Shown here in pieces: positions 45,508 through 57,275 of a DNA stretch of 64,000 nt. A program made the translations under genes and the position numbers. Origin of the DNA: Halichoerus grypus (Eukaryota > Chordata > Mammalia > Carnivora > Phocidae); contig NC_135720.1 in NCBI RefSeq assembly GCF_964656455.1, forward strand, positions 100,514,696 through 100,578,695, read 5' to 3'. The notes below the pieces were generated by a model. It was not told the DNA's origin and searched no databases. It saw nothing but the letters and a program-made list of their open reading frames with translations. Position 1 is the first letter of the stretch. Every line of letters starts with the position of its first letter.

Positions 45508-45672
45508 GGGGGAGGCAGGAGGAGCAGAGGGAAAGGGGGAGAGAGAATCCTCAAGTAGACTCCAGCTGAGCACAGAGCCTGATGTGGAGCTTATCTTCAC
45601 CACCCTGAGATCATGACCTGAGCTGAAATCAAGAGTCAGACACTTAACTCACTGAGCCACACAGGCACCTCT
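45508..45672 (-). mobile_element. SINEC, older of a second nested pair
   Basis: A diverged, short SINEC (tail nearly gone) whose right TSD is ggattgtgttttctattt at 45673-45690. Its left TSD is the aggattgttttctttt before the younger SINE. It lies in an old L1, giving three layers: L1, old SINE, young SINE. Confidence 0.85.
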
Positions 45673-46648
45673 GGATTGTGTTTTCTATTTCTGTGAAAAA
45701 TTCTGTTGGAATTTTGCTAGAGATTGCATTGAATCTGTAGATGGACAACAATATTCTTATCCCTGAACATGGATATCTTTCCATTTATTTGTATTTTATT
45801 CAATTTCTTTCATTAATGTCTTGTAGTTTTCAGTATACAGATCTTCACCTCATTGGTTAAATATATTCCTCAGTATTTTATTGTTACATTATTGTAAATA
45901 AGATTTTCTTTATCTTCTAGATATTTAAGTGTATAAAACTGATTTTTGTATGTTGATCGATTTTGTATTCTGCATCTTTACTGAATTTATTGGCATAACA
46001 ATTTTTGATTGAGTTATTTGGATTTTCTATATACAAAATCATATCATCTGCAAACAGACAACTTTTTCCTTTCTGGGTTAAGCTACCTTTTCTTTTCCTT
46101 GCCTAATTGTTCTTGCTTGGGCTTCCAGTACAATGTTGAATAGAAGTGGTGAGAGTGGGCACCATTGTCTGGTTCCAGATTTTAAGGGAAAATCTTCCAG
46201 CATTTCACCATTGAATATGATATTAGTTGTGAGTTTGTCATATGCGGCCTTGATTATGTTGAGGTATGTTTCTTCAATACCAAATGTGTTGACCCCTTTT
46301 ATCATGAAAATGTATTTCAAATCTTTTTCTGTTTTTTCTTTTTGAGAAGGTCATGATTTTTATTTTTTCTGTTAATGTGGTATATCACACTTACTGATTT
46401 GCCTATGTTGAATTACACTTGCATTCCAGGCATAAATCCCACTTGGTCATGGTGTATTATCTTTTTAATGTCCTGTTGAATTCAGTTTGCTAGTATTTTG
46501 TTGGGAATTTTTGCATTCAGGGATATTGACCTATTTTCTTGTAAAGTCCTTATTTAGTTTTATTATCAGGATAATGCTGGCCTCATAAAATAAGTTTAAG
46601 TGTTTCTTTCTCTTCAATTATTTGGAAGAGTTTGAGAAGGACTGGTAG

Positions 46649-47070
46649 GCTTATGGGGAGCAATGAATGCTTGGGTGTCTCCGATGATCTGCCAGCGATG
46701 TAGTGTCTGCTTCTTGTCATAGCTGGGCAACTGCTTGTCCCATATGATCTTGTCCTCTCTTGCTGGCTGTCTGCCCCACCGCCGAGTAGTCAGAGTGGAC
46801 AAAGATCTACCCAGAACAATGTGGAGAGAGAAAAAGTACTGCCAAAGTATTCTCTTGCTCTAAGTTTTCATTGGCCCTCTGCTACCCACACACCCTACTA
46901 TCTACATATTATATATTCCTCCAGGGGTTTATCACAGGGTTATATTAAGTTCTTAAATCCATTAGAGTGGAGTTCAGGTGGGTATCCAGCTTCCCATGTT
47001 AGTTGTTTTTCCTGCGATCCATCAGTATTTATTGTCACAATCCTGGAGCCTAGAAGAGTACCCCTTACAT
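46649..47070 (-). other. Unclassified insert next to the L1 break, possibly an LTR
   Basis: L1 text stops at about 46648. The following 420 bp is not L1. On the minus strand it starts with tgtaaggggtactcttctag, has a TATA-like atatataatatg (about 46902-46913), then a text reading agtactttttctctctccac. This is reminiscent of an LTR U3-R-U5, but neither a polyadenylation signal nor a partner LTR was found. A 62-codon minus frame at 46614-46802 has no motif I recognise. Confidence 0.3.
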
Positions 47071-47844
47071 TTTTATATTACCAAACCAATATGAGCCTGC
47101 AAATAAAACACCTGAGAGAATGATAGCAATAAAGAAACATGAAGAAAATACTGTTATGGGTAAGGATTGTAGGAACCATGGGACAGAAGGTTAATGGTCT
47201 CTGCTCAGCTGAGATATTGGGGGACATGTGGTCTACTTTTCTCTTTCTTAGAAAATTGTTGGTTTATATTTTAAGTGAAATTCAGAATTTGGAATGTAAA
47301 CTTCCTGTAATTTACCTCTTTGCACAACTGGCAGTCTGTTCAGTTGTGTCTCTGTAAACTAAAGGAACCACAGTCTAAGCATTTAGTATTTGAATTCATT
47401 ATGGGCCAGATGTTACATTTATAATATCTTAGTATAGTTCTGAAACTTACATCTTTTACAGGAACTTACTAAAATTTTTCAAGTGCAATTGCTTTTCTAA
47501 ATGTTATCAGCACAGATCATTGTTTGACAACGATTTTCATTAATATATTATTGCATTAACACAACACTCAATACTCTAAAATCAAATGAACATATATACA
47601 AGGTTTTATTTTAATTTCATGAAGCAAATAAAAGGGGTTCTAAATAGTCATTTTTGTTGATCTTTCCCAGTGTATTATAGAAGAATATAAGGAACTTACC
47701 AACAGTCCATTTTTAAGGCGGGGGAAATACCATCTGCTATATATCTAAGTCTGTGGGAGTTCTGTTGAATTAAACAAGTATAACCATTTACCAGTGTCAT
47801 TCCCTGAAGGATGTTCATGGTCTCTTTATTTCTTGAGACAATAT
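47071..47844. other. No recognised feature
   Basis: Unique-looking sequence with no supported feature. Confidence 0.45.
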
Positions 47845-47990
47845 ATAGAGAGGGATGAATATGGAATTTGGAGACAGACAACATATGTTCAAATCTCAGC
47901 ACTACTGCTACATAATACCCATTCTTGGGCAAATCAATTGGTCAATGTACTCATCAATCTTATTTATACAAATAGTTAAATCATTATTAC
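47845..47990 (+). repeat. MIR
   Basis: Blocks atatggaatttggagacaga, gttcaaatctcagcactact and gggcaaatcaattggtcaat match the sense MIR head and core. Confidence 0.65.
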
Positions 47991-49478
47991 TTATTGCCTT
48001 TTTTAAACTTCCAAATTAGCTCTCTAGTTAATCATGTTCTTTAACATCCTCTATTTCTACAATTCTACTAGATAAAAGAAGCAACTAAAAGTTCTATAAA
48101 GCCAACACCTAAATCTAAGGCAGAGATGAAATCTCAGGTCTGGTTTATAGTATTGGCTCCATTAACATAATAAAGTATCCCTGCTCACCCCCTGCCTCCA
48201 GAGACAGATAGTAGCTGACTTTCCCCTGAGGGACACTGGAGTCTTGACCCCCTAATGATGAGGTTATATCCCCATGACGGAGTCTTCACTAATATTTCCT
48301 TTTCTTTGTCTCAGAGTGATTCAAAGATACTAACATTTTCCAAAGCGACTTCAACAGCTTATGTACTGTGCATATCTCAGTTACTGGGAATACTTAGAAT
48401 ATTCTTGTACCATCCTGAGGTTCAGGCAAGAAGATTCTCCCATGAGAGCCCAGAAGGTCATATTTTTAAGTGTAGGCCTCCTATAGAAACTTTCTCTCTT
48501 AGGATGAAAGAGAGCACTGAGAGAGGGATGGTAAACTTAATTTATCCAGGGAGTTTGTCTTTAGAGACTGTGCATTGGGAAATACAGTGAAAAGAAATGG
48601 AAAAAACCAGTCTGTCCAGACAGGGTAGGTGATATCAGACAGCTGTGTGTGGGTTATTGAGGGGATGTTGTAATCAGTGTTCTATTTATCACAGTGAAGA
48701 CGATGATGATGATGATTTTACTGCTGCTTTTTGCATTCTGAGAATTCTTTCTGGCCTCAGTGGGGTGGCAATCAGGTGGCTGTTAGTAGCTTAGGCCACA
48801 TCTTTCTAGGTATTTATCTTTCAATACACTCTCTTTTAAACTTTTACTCCTGGCCCACTTTTACTCTAACATGTCATGTATGCTTTAGGATGTTTGCAGT
48901 AAATGTGTATTTACCCTGTGCTGGTCTTTAAAATTTCTGTCCCTTATGATCTTGAAGCAGTGAAGGAGAAATAACTATTTACCACAGCATTAAATCATGA
49001 GCCATGCTTTAGACCCAGTGCTGCTTATGTGGGATTTAGATCTAACTATGAACCTTATGTAAATGATTTTACCACCTCCTCTGATCAAGGGATTCCTAAC
49101 ATGGCATCAAGAGATTACTGTGAGATTGAAATTGATTTAATTCAATTTACAGCCTCAGACTTTTTAATTGCCTGAAGTGGTTCCATCATTTACGATACCA
49201 CCAAAACCTTAAGAATAGAACCGTGGCTGTAGAAATATAATGAAATGGCAGACCCACCTACCTCTCAGTGGTCTTGGAGGTCCCGAGGTGTAGTGCCCTG
49301 CCCCCCATCCATGTTTACCTGGAAACTCAAGACTGTCACCTTATGTAAAAATAAAGTCTTTTCAGAGAAGTAATTAGGTAAGGAAATCCTCCTAGATTTA
49401 GATTGAGCTCTAAATTCAATAACTGATGCCTTTATTAAGGGGAGGAATATTTGGAAACAGACACACACACAAACACAC
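47991..49478. other. No recognised feature except minor simple repeats
   Basis: Unique-looking. A short (GAT)n occurs at about 48700-48717 and a short (AC)n at 49461-49478 borders the next SINE. Confidence 0.45.
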
Positions 49479-49491
49479 AAAGGTCATCTGG

Positions 49492-49689
49492 GGGGCACCT
49501 GGGTGGCTCAGTTGGTTAAGCGACTGCCTTCGGCTCAGGTCATGATCCTGGAGTCCCGGGATCGAGTCCCACGTCGGGCTCCCTGCTCCGCAGGGAGTCT
49601 GCTTCTCCCTCTGACCCTCCTCCCTCTCATGCTCTCTGTCTCTCATTCTCTCTCTCGCAAATAAATAAAATCTAAAAAAAAAAAAAAAA
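49492..49689 (+). mobile_element. SINEC
   Basis: Near-consensus plus-strand copy with a long A-tail (about 20 A's from 49673). The TSD aaaggtcatctgg / aaaggtgatctgg (one mismatch) lies at 49479-49491 and 49690-49702. The long tail suggests a recent insertion. Confidence 0.95.
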
Positions 49690-49779
49690 AAAGGTGATCT
49701 GGAAATAGAAGTAGAGATCAAGGTCATACAGCTACAAACAAAGGGACATCAAGGATTGCTTGGAGCTACCAGAAGCTAG

Positions 49780-49942
49780 GAAGAGGCAAGGAAGGATTCT
49801 TCCCTAGGGTTATCATAGGAACACTTTGATTTCACTGAAGACACTTTGATTTCAAACTTCTAGCCTACAGAACTGGGAGAATAAATTTAAGTTACCAAGT
49901 TTGTTGTAATTTGTTAAAGCAGTCCTAGGAATTGAATATACC
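49780..49942 (+). mobile_element. MaLR LTR 3' end fragment
   Basis: The text cttctagcctacagaactgg followed by gagaataaatttaagttacc and gtcctaggaattgaatatac resembles the 3' end of MLT1/MST-type LTRs (sense), including their polyadenylation-like aataaa. Confidence 0.6.
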
Positions 49943-50079
49943 AGGAAAAAGGGAGGAGCACTCTGAGCACTTTTCCTCAGGGCATTTTGTTTGTACCATC
50001 CTATCCGTGATCCTAGAAAATTAAAACAAGCTGTTTTTTATGACAATTTTATACTTTAGCATGGCTGTAATTAAAGTTT

Positions 50080-50328
50080 TTATTTAAATTCCAGCTAACA
50101 CAGTGTAATATTAGTTTCAGGTGTACAATATAGTAATTCAACACTTCCATATAACACCCAGTACTCATCACAAGTGCACTCCTTTATCACCATCCCCTAT
50201 TTCACCCATCCCTCCCCCACCTCCCCTCTGGTAACCATCAGTTCTCTATAGTTAAGAGTATGTTTCTTGGTTTGCCTCTCTCTCTCTTTCCTCCCTTTGC
50301 TCGTTTTTTTTTGTTGTTAAATTCCTCC
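50080..50328 (-). mobile_element. L1 3' end (older carnivoran type)
   Basis: Minus-strand, single-module 3'UTR: gtaatattagtttcaggtgt, cagtactcatcacaagtgca and ctctatagttaagagtatgt. Severely 5'-truncated. Compare the complement of 25163-25375. Confidence 0.85.
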
Positions 50329-52039
50329 AATCAAAAACGTGTCTATAATTTCTGCAATCTGTTGAGTGTGTCACAATGAACGTAAATTTAAGTTGTCATT
50401 TAGTGCATCAATTGTATTAGTCTGTTAACCTCTTACATAAGTTACTTCAAGATAAGGGTCCTACCATTGGATTCAATATTCATTCAAAGATTATCTGCAA
50501 CCTAGAAGTCACCCTATACTTAACATTCTCTATAGAATGACTGCCTACTTCTTCTTCTTCTTCTTTTTTTTTTTTTAAACTATGCTCAGGGGCAATTAAG
50601 TTCTTGGGGAGGTAGCTCATTCTGGTATTGCAAAGTTCTTTAATAAATTCCTTAGTGTGAAATTAAAATATTGCTAACTAGAATATCCCCATTTCTATCC
50701 TAACTCTAACCCATAAGCCAGACAGATGAATTCTTTTTTTTTTTCCCCTATAAGAACATCCTTTAAAATGTTTCATTATCTTGTTCACTGGTTATATATT
50801 TAACCAACAGTGTTTTGTTCCCTTTTAAGTTAAACCCGTTCACTCTCCAAACAGATGCTCAGAAAATGAAAGCTTAATTTCTTGTACTGTTAACATCTTT
50901 GAATATATTCCAGATTGGCTTTTTCTCTTTTAGAGCCCTGCAGCCTGAATTAAATATGTTGCTGCTTCTGTACATTCTTCAGCCTAGTGGAAGGCACTTG
51001 AAGACCTTTTATCATTGCTTAGCAAACATGGACTGAGCAAGAACGTTAGATCTTCAATCAGAAGGATTTAGAGAATCTATATAGAACTATGACCAGTTTT
51101 GTATAGAAAGTAACTTGATATTTAGAAATCACATCTTAAAGTGTTCCCTCCTCCCAACTTTAAAGTAAATCTCCATATTCTGTGAACTTAATATTTACCT
51201 TACCTCTGTAAACATCATCTCTGCTTTGTTATGAATTCTAGTATTTAAATGTAAACAATACAATTTTCTCAGTAATTGATAACGTGGCATGATCTTCCAA
51301 AGTCATCTGTGCAGCAAAACTAGGCAGGAATAGAAATACATAGACAGACACCTTTCTATCTCACTTTTTTTATATAACTATGCACACTTGGAAGGTTACC
51401 CAGAACATTGAGTGGTTCAGAAACTCAGAGGAATCAGTCTTTGCCAATAGGATGCACCACTACATATTTCAAATCTAATCTGTTTGTAGCTCATTTTCAT
51501 ACCATATTAGAACTTGGCAAAAAGATGTTTTTTGACTGTTTTTGCCCTGTGTTGGGCAGAGGGGCCCACAAAGTAAATGAAATTTGTATTTAGGAAAGTG
51601 CCAGAGTTTTAGAGTGCTAAAATAAGGTGGAAAATCAGTAACTCTGTTGGAGAAAGAGCAGGAATATTCTAAATGTACAGGGGGTGAGGGAATCATCATG
51701 AAGTCTTTACTGGAATCCACTTTTGCTCAGAAGATATCGGCCAATGAAGTCTTTAGTCTGAAAACCTGGCATCATTAGAAATGTCAGCATCATAGATAAA
51801 TTTTCCAAAAATCTACCCATATTCATCATACAATAAGGTTAGCTGTTTTTATAAAATCTTTTGCCACTTATTGAGGGGGCAAATATTCGTGATATAAAAA
51901 CACTCATGGGAGAGCAGCTTAAATGAGCAGTTTTAAAGGTGGAAATGGCTCAAGGCCATAAAAAATCAATGAGATTAAATTAGAAAACATGAAAAACATT
52001 ACAACTGAAAAATAGCCTTAGTAATAGGAGGTATTTTAG
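50329..52039. other. No recognised feature
   Basis: Unique-looking AT-rich sequence. A (CTT)n and T-run occur at about 50549-50575. Confidence 0.45.
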
Positions 52040-52135
52040 TTTCATAATTATGGAATAATAGCTTCAGCTTATACTGGGTGCTCTGGCACTTTAGAAGACC
52101 TTCATATAACCTTAGTCATGAGGAAGCATTTCATC
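52040..52135 (-). repeat. Possible MIR fragment
   Basis: The text aataatagcttcagcttata followed by ctgggtgctctggcacttta resembles the complement of the MIR 3' end. Weak. Confidence 0.35.
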
Positions 52136-52219
52136 AAAAAGAGGGCTTTTGTAGGTTCAAACTTTTTTTTTTCTTTAGGTTTGTTTTTTGTTTTGTTTTT
52201 TTCCTTTAAACTCTTGGGT

Positions 52220-52560
52220 CAAGGGCTGCCCATCAGCATATTGTGAGGAAGCTGCCCTACTACCCACGAAACCCCCACCCAGAAGCAGGTAGTGTAGGAA
52301 TGGCTGTAGCATCAGGATCCCCACAAACTATGAGTTGTGTGTGGGGTGAAGGTGCAGCCCCCTTTCCGGCCATGCCCTGTTTCCTGGCTGGAGGGGCTCT
52401 TTGGATTGGACCCTTGCCCCCACGTACGGTGGGGCATTCCATGCCATGTAGGGTGCACAGGGCAGCATGCTAGGACGACAGTGGGGGACTGGCTATCAGA
52501 GGCCTGTATCATTCCACCTGGGTAGGATTCTGATTTAGAGGTGTTCAGTCATAATCTCAC
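52220..52560. other. Isolated GC-rich patch, unclassified
   Basis: About 340 bp far more GC-rich than the flanks. Short frames are open on both strands (for instance 76 codons at 52243-52473, plus), as expected of GC-rich DNA. No motif, splice signal pair or repeat family recognised. Confidence 0.35.
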
Positions 52561-52862
52561 AGATGGTAGCATCTAGAACAATGGGTCCATCCCTCAAGCA
52601 AGAAAAGCATTAAGGTATTAAATAAGATCACAGTACCCTTTAACACCTAACACCTTTAACACCTGTTAAAACTCACTTACCTCATAAGAAACACTTACTT
52701 GAATGTCCCTCTCACAAAGCTCAGTGAGTAACTCCACACATAACAATTCTAATGAGCACTAAACATGAAGATTGGACTTTTTTCTCTTCTCTTCCTCCAG
52801 GAGTCTCTCATTCTCAATCCATTCAACATAATTAACAAGTAAATCAGTCTAGCTATTAAAAC

Positions 52863-53099
52863 AAAGACATGTATCATATGATCTCACTGATATGAAGAAT
52901 TTTTAATCTCAGGAAACAAACTGAGGGTTGCTGGAATGGAGGGGGGTGGGAGGGATGGGGTGGCTGGGTGATGGACACTGGGGAGGGTATGTGCTATGGT
53001 GAGTGTTGTGAATTGTGTAAGACTGATGAATCACAGACCTGTACCCCTGAAACAAATAATACATTATATGTATGGTGATTAACATAACATAATAAAAAA
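52863..53099 (+). mobile_element. L1 3' end with module B mostly deleted
   Basis: Starts at the end of ORF2 (aagacatgtatcatatgatc), runs through all of 3'UTR module A to acattatatg at 53061-53070, then jumps directly to the last bases of module B (tatggtgattaacataacat) and the tail. The internal A-tract and nearly all of module B are absent. The joint has tatg microhomology. TSD not resolved because flanks are A-rich. Confidence 0.85.
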
Positions 53100-55253
53100 A
53101 ACAAAAAAACTAATAGCCTAAACCTTATAGAAGACAATGTTATCAAATAAAGTTAGACCCAGATAATTTAGAATCCTCTATTTCTGTTAATTAATAAGAA
53201 ATATCAGAGATACTAAATGACTCAATAGAGTTTTTACAGACACATAGTCCAGGCTAGAAACAAAAAACCTAATCTAGTATATTTTCCTCTGCTGTTCAAT
53301 GATACATCTCATGCCTTCATAAAATGATAAATGAAATTTTGATGGATATTTTAAAAAGGGGATATTTAGAAAAATTAGGTGGATTGATTATTTTGGTGTA
53401 ATGTGGACATTGGCTTGTTTAGGATGTAGTTTCTAATGTTAACTCCTACTTACATGCCTTGAAATTTTAGCAAATTTTAGGTACTTTGAGGGATTTCATC
53501 AACAATTACAAGCTAATACTTTGGCTCAGACTATTTTTTAAAACATTTATGTGAAAAGAAATACAAAATGGGAATTCATTTGGTACGTGAATTTCTCCTA
53601 TTTTAAATTGGGTTCTGCCTAACTGGACTATGCTTTCCTTGAAGATATAATACATATAAAATATGATAGTTCCTTGAAGGTATAATGTCTTACCAGTGCT
53701 TAGAGAGTGTTGTTCAGTCAATGCCTCATATATGTTGTGAAGGCTGCACTTAAGATAAACCCTTTGTGACTATTGGGGTCATGCCCCAGTTTAACAGTGA
53801 GGTGACATCTTCAGTGCTGGTAGCCTCAACTTCTCCCCCTGCCTCTTGTCAAAGTCTTCCTTCTGATACTTCAATAAAGACTAAATGAACCCAAGATTTA
53901 AAACTAGCCCTGGGGATTTTGCATTCTAATAAAGATCAAAGCATCTAGCTAAATTTATAAATTCTTGATTGTGGAAATTTGGGCATCAGCAAGAATTAAG
54001 GTACGGGGGAAAAAAAAAAAACCAAACTTTCCAGTTCCTGGCAGTCACATGGCTCTAAGTAATAAATATTTGAGTTATTTGATTTTTTAAGTAATTTAAA
54101 AAATTAAAAAAAATTTTTTTTAAATAAAAATTGCCTATTGCTTTCATTATACAATATGAGCCCCAAGAATATTTCAGCTGCCTATAAAATGCCAGCAGTG
54201 TTTTTGGGTTATGTGCAAGGAATGTATTTCAAATATAGAAAAGTAATTCAAGCTAGCATTTTGTTCAGAATTACTAGTCTCCGTTGTGTTACTCCCTAGG
54301 GTAATAATTCAGAGGCTTTTGAACTTGATAAGGCCAATTTGAGCCAATTCCATTAGGTACTCTAACATGGCCTGAAGGGACATAGCTTGCATAAGATGTA
54401 ATTTTCAGGTTATAAATTAATTTTAACCATGTCTATAAGATTTCCCTGTCTAGAATACCCAGAACACTTAAAAATAAATGCTTTGGGATTTTTTTTTAAG
54501 CTTGGAAAGTTGGGAGGGGATTAGATATATGTGTGGGTGTATGCCTGCATATATATATAATAGAAACAATTCTTTTTTTATTTTGAAATGACTGGAGAGA
54601 GATTAAAATTAAAGATTGAAGAATGAGTATGTTCTCCTTTTAGTCGGTACTCTCTAAGATATATGAGACTCCCTTTCTTGGTGTAGCAGCTTAACATAGT
54701 AACATGGTGTAAAATTATATAAATTGAAACTCCCCTCACCATACTGTGAAGGTGATGAAATTTCTCTAAAGTTGCTGAAGTTGAAAATCACCAGGGCTCT
54801 ATGCTCTGAAAAGCAAAATTTATCAAAGATATGTGTTTGGAACAGAGTCTCTTGGGTATGAATTTATGTTCTCTCTGTCCATCATCCTTGGTCCTAGCCA
54901 AGTTTACTATAGAGATGCGAGTCTTATTCATGGATGGATCTTTCCATTGGTGCATTGAAAAATGACTTCACTGTACTGCTTTGGTACTGGGCATTCATGA
55001 ACTTGAGTTAAGGGGGCATTTGTACAGAGTAGGGCCTTTAAGATTAGGGCTCTTAAATATATAAGAAATTGAATGCAATTTTTTTAGCTTCCATGGATCC
55101 CCTCTAAATATATAGGCATCTTTGAGGGGAGAATATTTGGTACCAAGAGAGCTTAAAGTTAAATTCCAGTCCGGTTATTTACTGGTTAAATGGTCACATA
55201 AAACTACTTTTTCTAAAACTCCTGATTTTTATTTATTTTTATTTTCTTTATTT
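53100..55253. other. No recognised feature
   Basis: About 2.1 kb of unique-looking sequence. A polyadenylation-like aataaa at about 53873 in a less AT-rich stretch (53760-53960) could be part of an LTR, but I cannot support this. Confidence 0.4.
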
Positions 55254-55293
55254 TTTTTAAATTTTTCTTTTTTTTCTTTTTTTTCTTTTTTTT

Positions 55294-55471
55294 AAAGATT
55301 TTATTTATTTATTTGATAGAGACACAGCGAGAGAGGGAACACAAGCAGTCCCGGGGAGTAGGAGAGGGAGAAGCAGGCTTCCCGCGGAGCAGGGAGCCCC
55401 ATGCGGGATTTGACCCCAGGACCCTGGGGTCACGACCTGAGCCGAAGGCAGACGCCCAAAGACTGAGCCAC
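55294..55471 (-). mobile_element. SINEC lacking its extreme head
   Basis: Minus-strand copy after a 40-base T/C-rich tract. It stops at gactgagccac, so the last eleven or so bases of the usual head complement (ccaggcgcccc) are missing before flank text ggatacaaattac. No clear TSD seen. The middle has an insertion-like change (gcagtcccggggagtag). Confidence 0.88.
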
Positions 55472-55734
55472 GGATACAAATTACTTTGCAGCGATGCTAT
55501 GATTATTAATGGAGATAAGACCGAACCAGTGCTCAGGTGATATTCTTTTCCCTTAGCTTCTTTGCCATAAAGATCAAAAGGTGAATTGAGTGGTGGGTAA
55601 ATGTTATGTGAATAGAACTGCTATGAACAAAATAATGCCATGGCTTTTAATAGAAGTATATTATGGAATCTAGACTTCCATATATATGATACAGTTTCAA
55701 AGCACTTACTATACCTAGAGTCTACCTGAGATCC

Positions 55735-55805
55735 TTACAATATATATACACATACAATATACAATGTGTACAATATACATACAGTATATAAATATATAAA
55801 ATCTG
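55735..55805. repeat. AT-rich microsatellite
   Basis: Repeated atatac/tacaat units, low complexity. Confidence 0.8.
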
Positions 55806-55881
55806 TAATAGCAATACAAAGTAATAGACAAAATGTTCTCAGGGAAGATGAAAAAATGGGTTGAAGGATTCAATGCAGTAT

Positions 55882-56024
55882 AATGAGTATGTGCAATTTC
55901 CAGTTCATTTTGCATATTTTAAAATGAAAATATATTATGCAAAAATGACTCCAATATTGCTATTTGTAAAGATATTTAAATACATTATGCAATTTGAGGG
56001 AAAATATAAATCAATACAAGTTCC
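55882..56024 (+). repeat. 143-bp inverted duplication, left copy
   Basis: Reads aatgagtatgtgcaatttcc to caatacaagttcc. The reverse complement of 58937-59079 matches this stretch base for base over 143 bp, with no indel and one difference (ccaatattgc here, ccaatactgc there). The flanks are unrelated. It carries no SINE or L1 hallmark. The right flank (from 56037) reads like an ancient L2/MIR-type repeat. Confidence 0.95.
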
Positions 56025-56089
56025 CCTGTCGTGGGACCAGTATTAGGCAAGACCTACAGATGGAATTGTGAATAAGTCATTGTGCTATC

Positions 56090-56330
56090 ATGGAGCTCAC
56101 AGTTGGGCAACAGATTTTTTTTTTTTTTAGCAAATACGACTTAATGATTACAAGTAATTATCACTACATTACGGACTATAAAGGGACTGACTTGACTTTC
56201 TCAGGATTACTGGGAGGAACAACATCAAAAGTGGAAATTTCCATGCAAAATTATTTTAATATCCTTAGTTCTGCTATTGCATGTATCTAAAAATGCTATA
56301 GGAACATATGTGAAGGAACACAGGGGAAAG
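56090..56330. other. No recognised feature
   Basis: Includes a T-run at 56108-56119 and otherwise unique-looking text. Confidence 0.4.
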
Positions 56331-56334
56331 TAAC

Positions 56335-56625
56335 CGAGTGACCAGAGTTCTGGAGTGAGCCAAATTTGGTTTCAAATCCTAATTCTTTCACTTAATCTCT
56401 TTACAAACATAAGCAAATACCCTAAAATCACTGGAATTCAACTTCCTTGATTACAGAATTAGGATAATACATCAAAAGAGTATTTGAGGCTTAGGGAAAC
56501 ATTAGCCAAATTTTAGCAAAGCTTTAATTGTTATAAAGGAATCACTGAAATGGATAGTTCTGTGAGATAAACAGCTCAGTGCAGTGCCTGAAACTTAGCA
56601 CTTAATAGTGACAACTTAATGCCAT
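56335..56625 (+). repeat. MIR, spread by small insertions
   Basis: Blocks gagttctggagtgagccaaa, tttggtttcaaatcctaatt and caacttccttgattacagaa, then cagtgcagtgcctgaaactt and agcacttaatagtgacaact, follow the sense order of MIR. Confidence 0.6.
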
Positions 56626-56689
56626 GTTCTCTTCATTTTTGATCACTTAGAGCAAATCTGCATTATCCATCTCCCCCTTCCCACATTCA

Positions 56690-56830
56690 GTCACTGATGT
56701 TAGTTGTATTTTCATATGGATCTGATTGGTATTTTGTGAGATTATATGTTCCTTAAGAAGCCAAAATTGTGTTTTGTTTTAGTTTCATCTCCCATCACTT
56801 AGAACCATGTTTGGTAATGGATAACAATAC
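56690..56830 (+). repeat. L2-type 3' end fragment
   Basis: The text gagattatatgttccttaag, then aattgtgttttgttttagtt and cacttagaaccatgtttggt resembles L2 3' sequence. Weak. Confidence 0.4.
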
Positions 56831-57179
56831 ATTTTTAGCTTTTGGCTCTTTGACTTGGTCACTCTACTTCATTTTTTCTGTATTGATTCCTGTCTTTCAA
56901 ACTTGAGAAGGACGATGTAACTGCAAAACCTCTAAAGGTTTCTGTGTTCAGTCAATAAAGGCCCTCATTGATAACATTAGGGATTTTGTTAGAATGATGT
57001 GAACTGTATAAAATTCTAAAGAAGTGACTGATTCCAGGTCGTCTTATTCCTGGAGACTTCTGTTGACTGGAAATGGTGTGACACATTTTCATGCAAGGTT
57101 AAAACATTCCTGTGATCTGGTAGGGTGGAGCTAGAAGTATGGATGCAGTCTAGTTGATAAGAAAATCTATGCAAAAATA

Positions 57180-57275
57180 ACTTATGAAGTCCTTCAAGGT
57201 AGACATTGTGTCTCAAATATCTTTGTATTTAAGTGCTTAATGTTCAAACACATAGTTAAGTATTTAGGACTCAGA
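57180..57275 (+). repeat. L2-type 3' end fragment
   Basis: The text gtccttcaaggtagacattg, then tgtctcaaatatctttgtat and gtgcttaatgttcaaacaca resembles L2 3' sequence. Confidence 0.4.

Larger units (their letters stand above)
43590..46648 (-). mobile_element. Old L1 remnant, 3' end through mid-ORF2
   Basis: Minus-strand L1: 3' end around 43590-43900, ORF2 C-terminal region at 43980-44400, then the remaining ORF2 interior to about 46648. A readable RT-region piece lies at 46078-46320 (motif B-like [14 protein letters not shown]). Text 46385-46600 matches 17280-17520 of the full-length copy. Interrupted by SINECs at 44433, 45299 and 45508. Stops and indels throughout. Confidence 0.85.
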
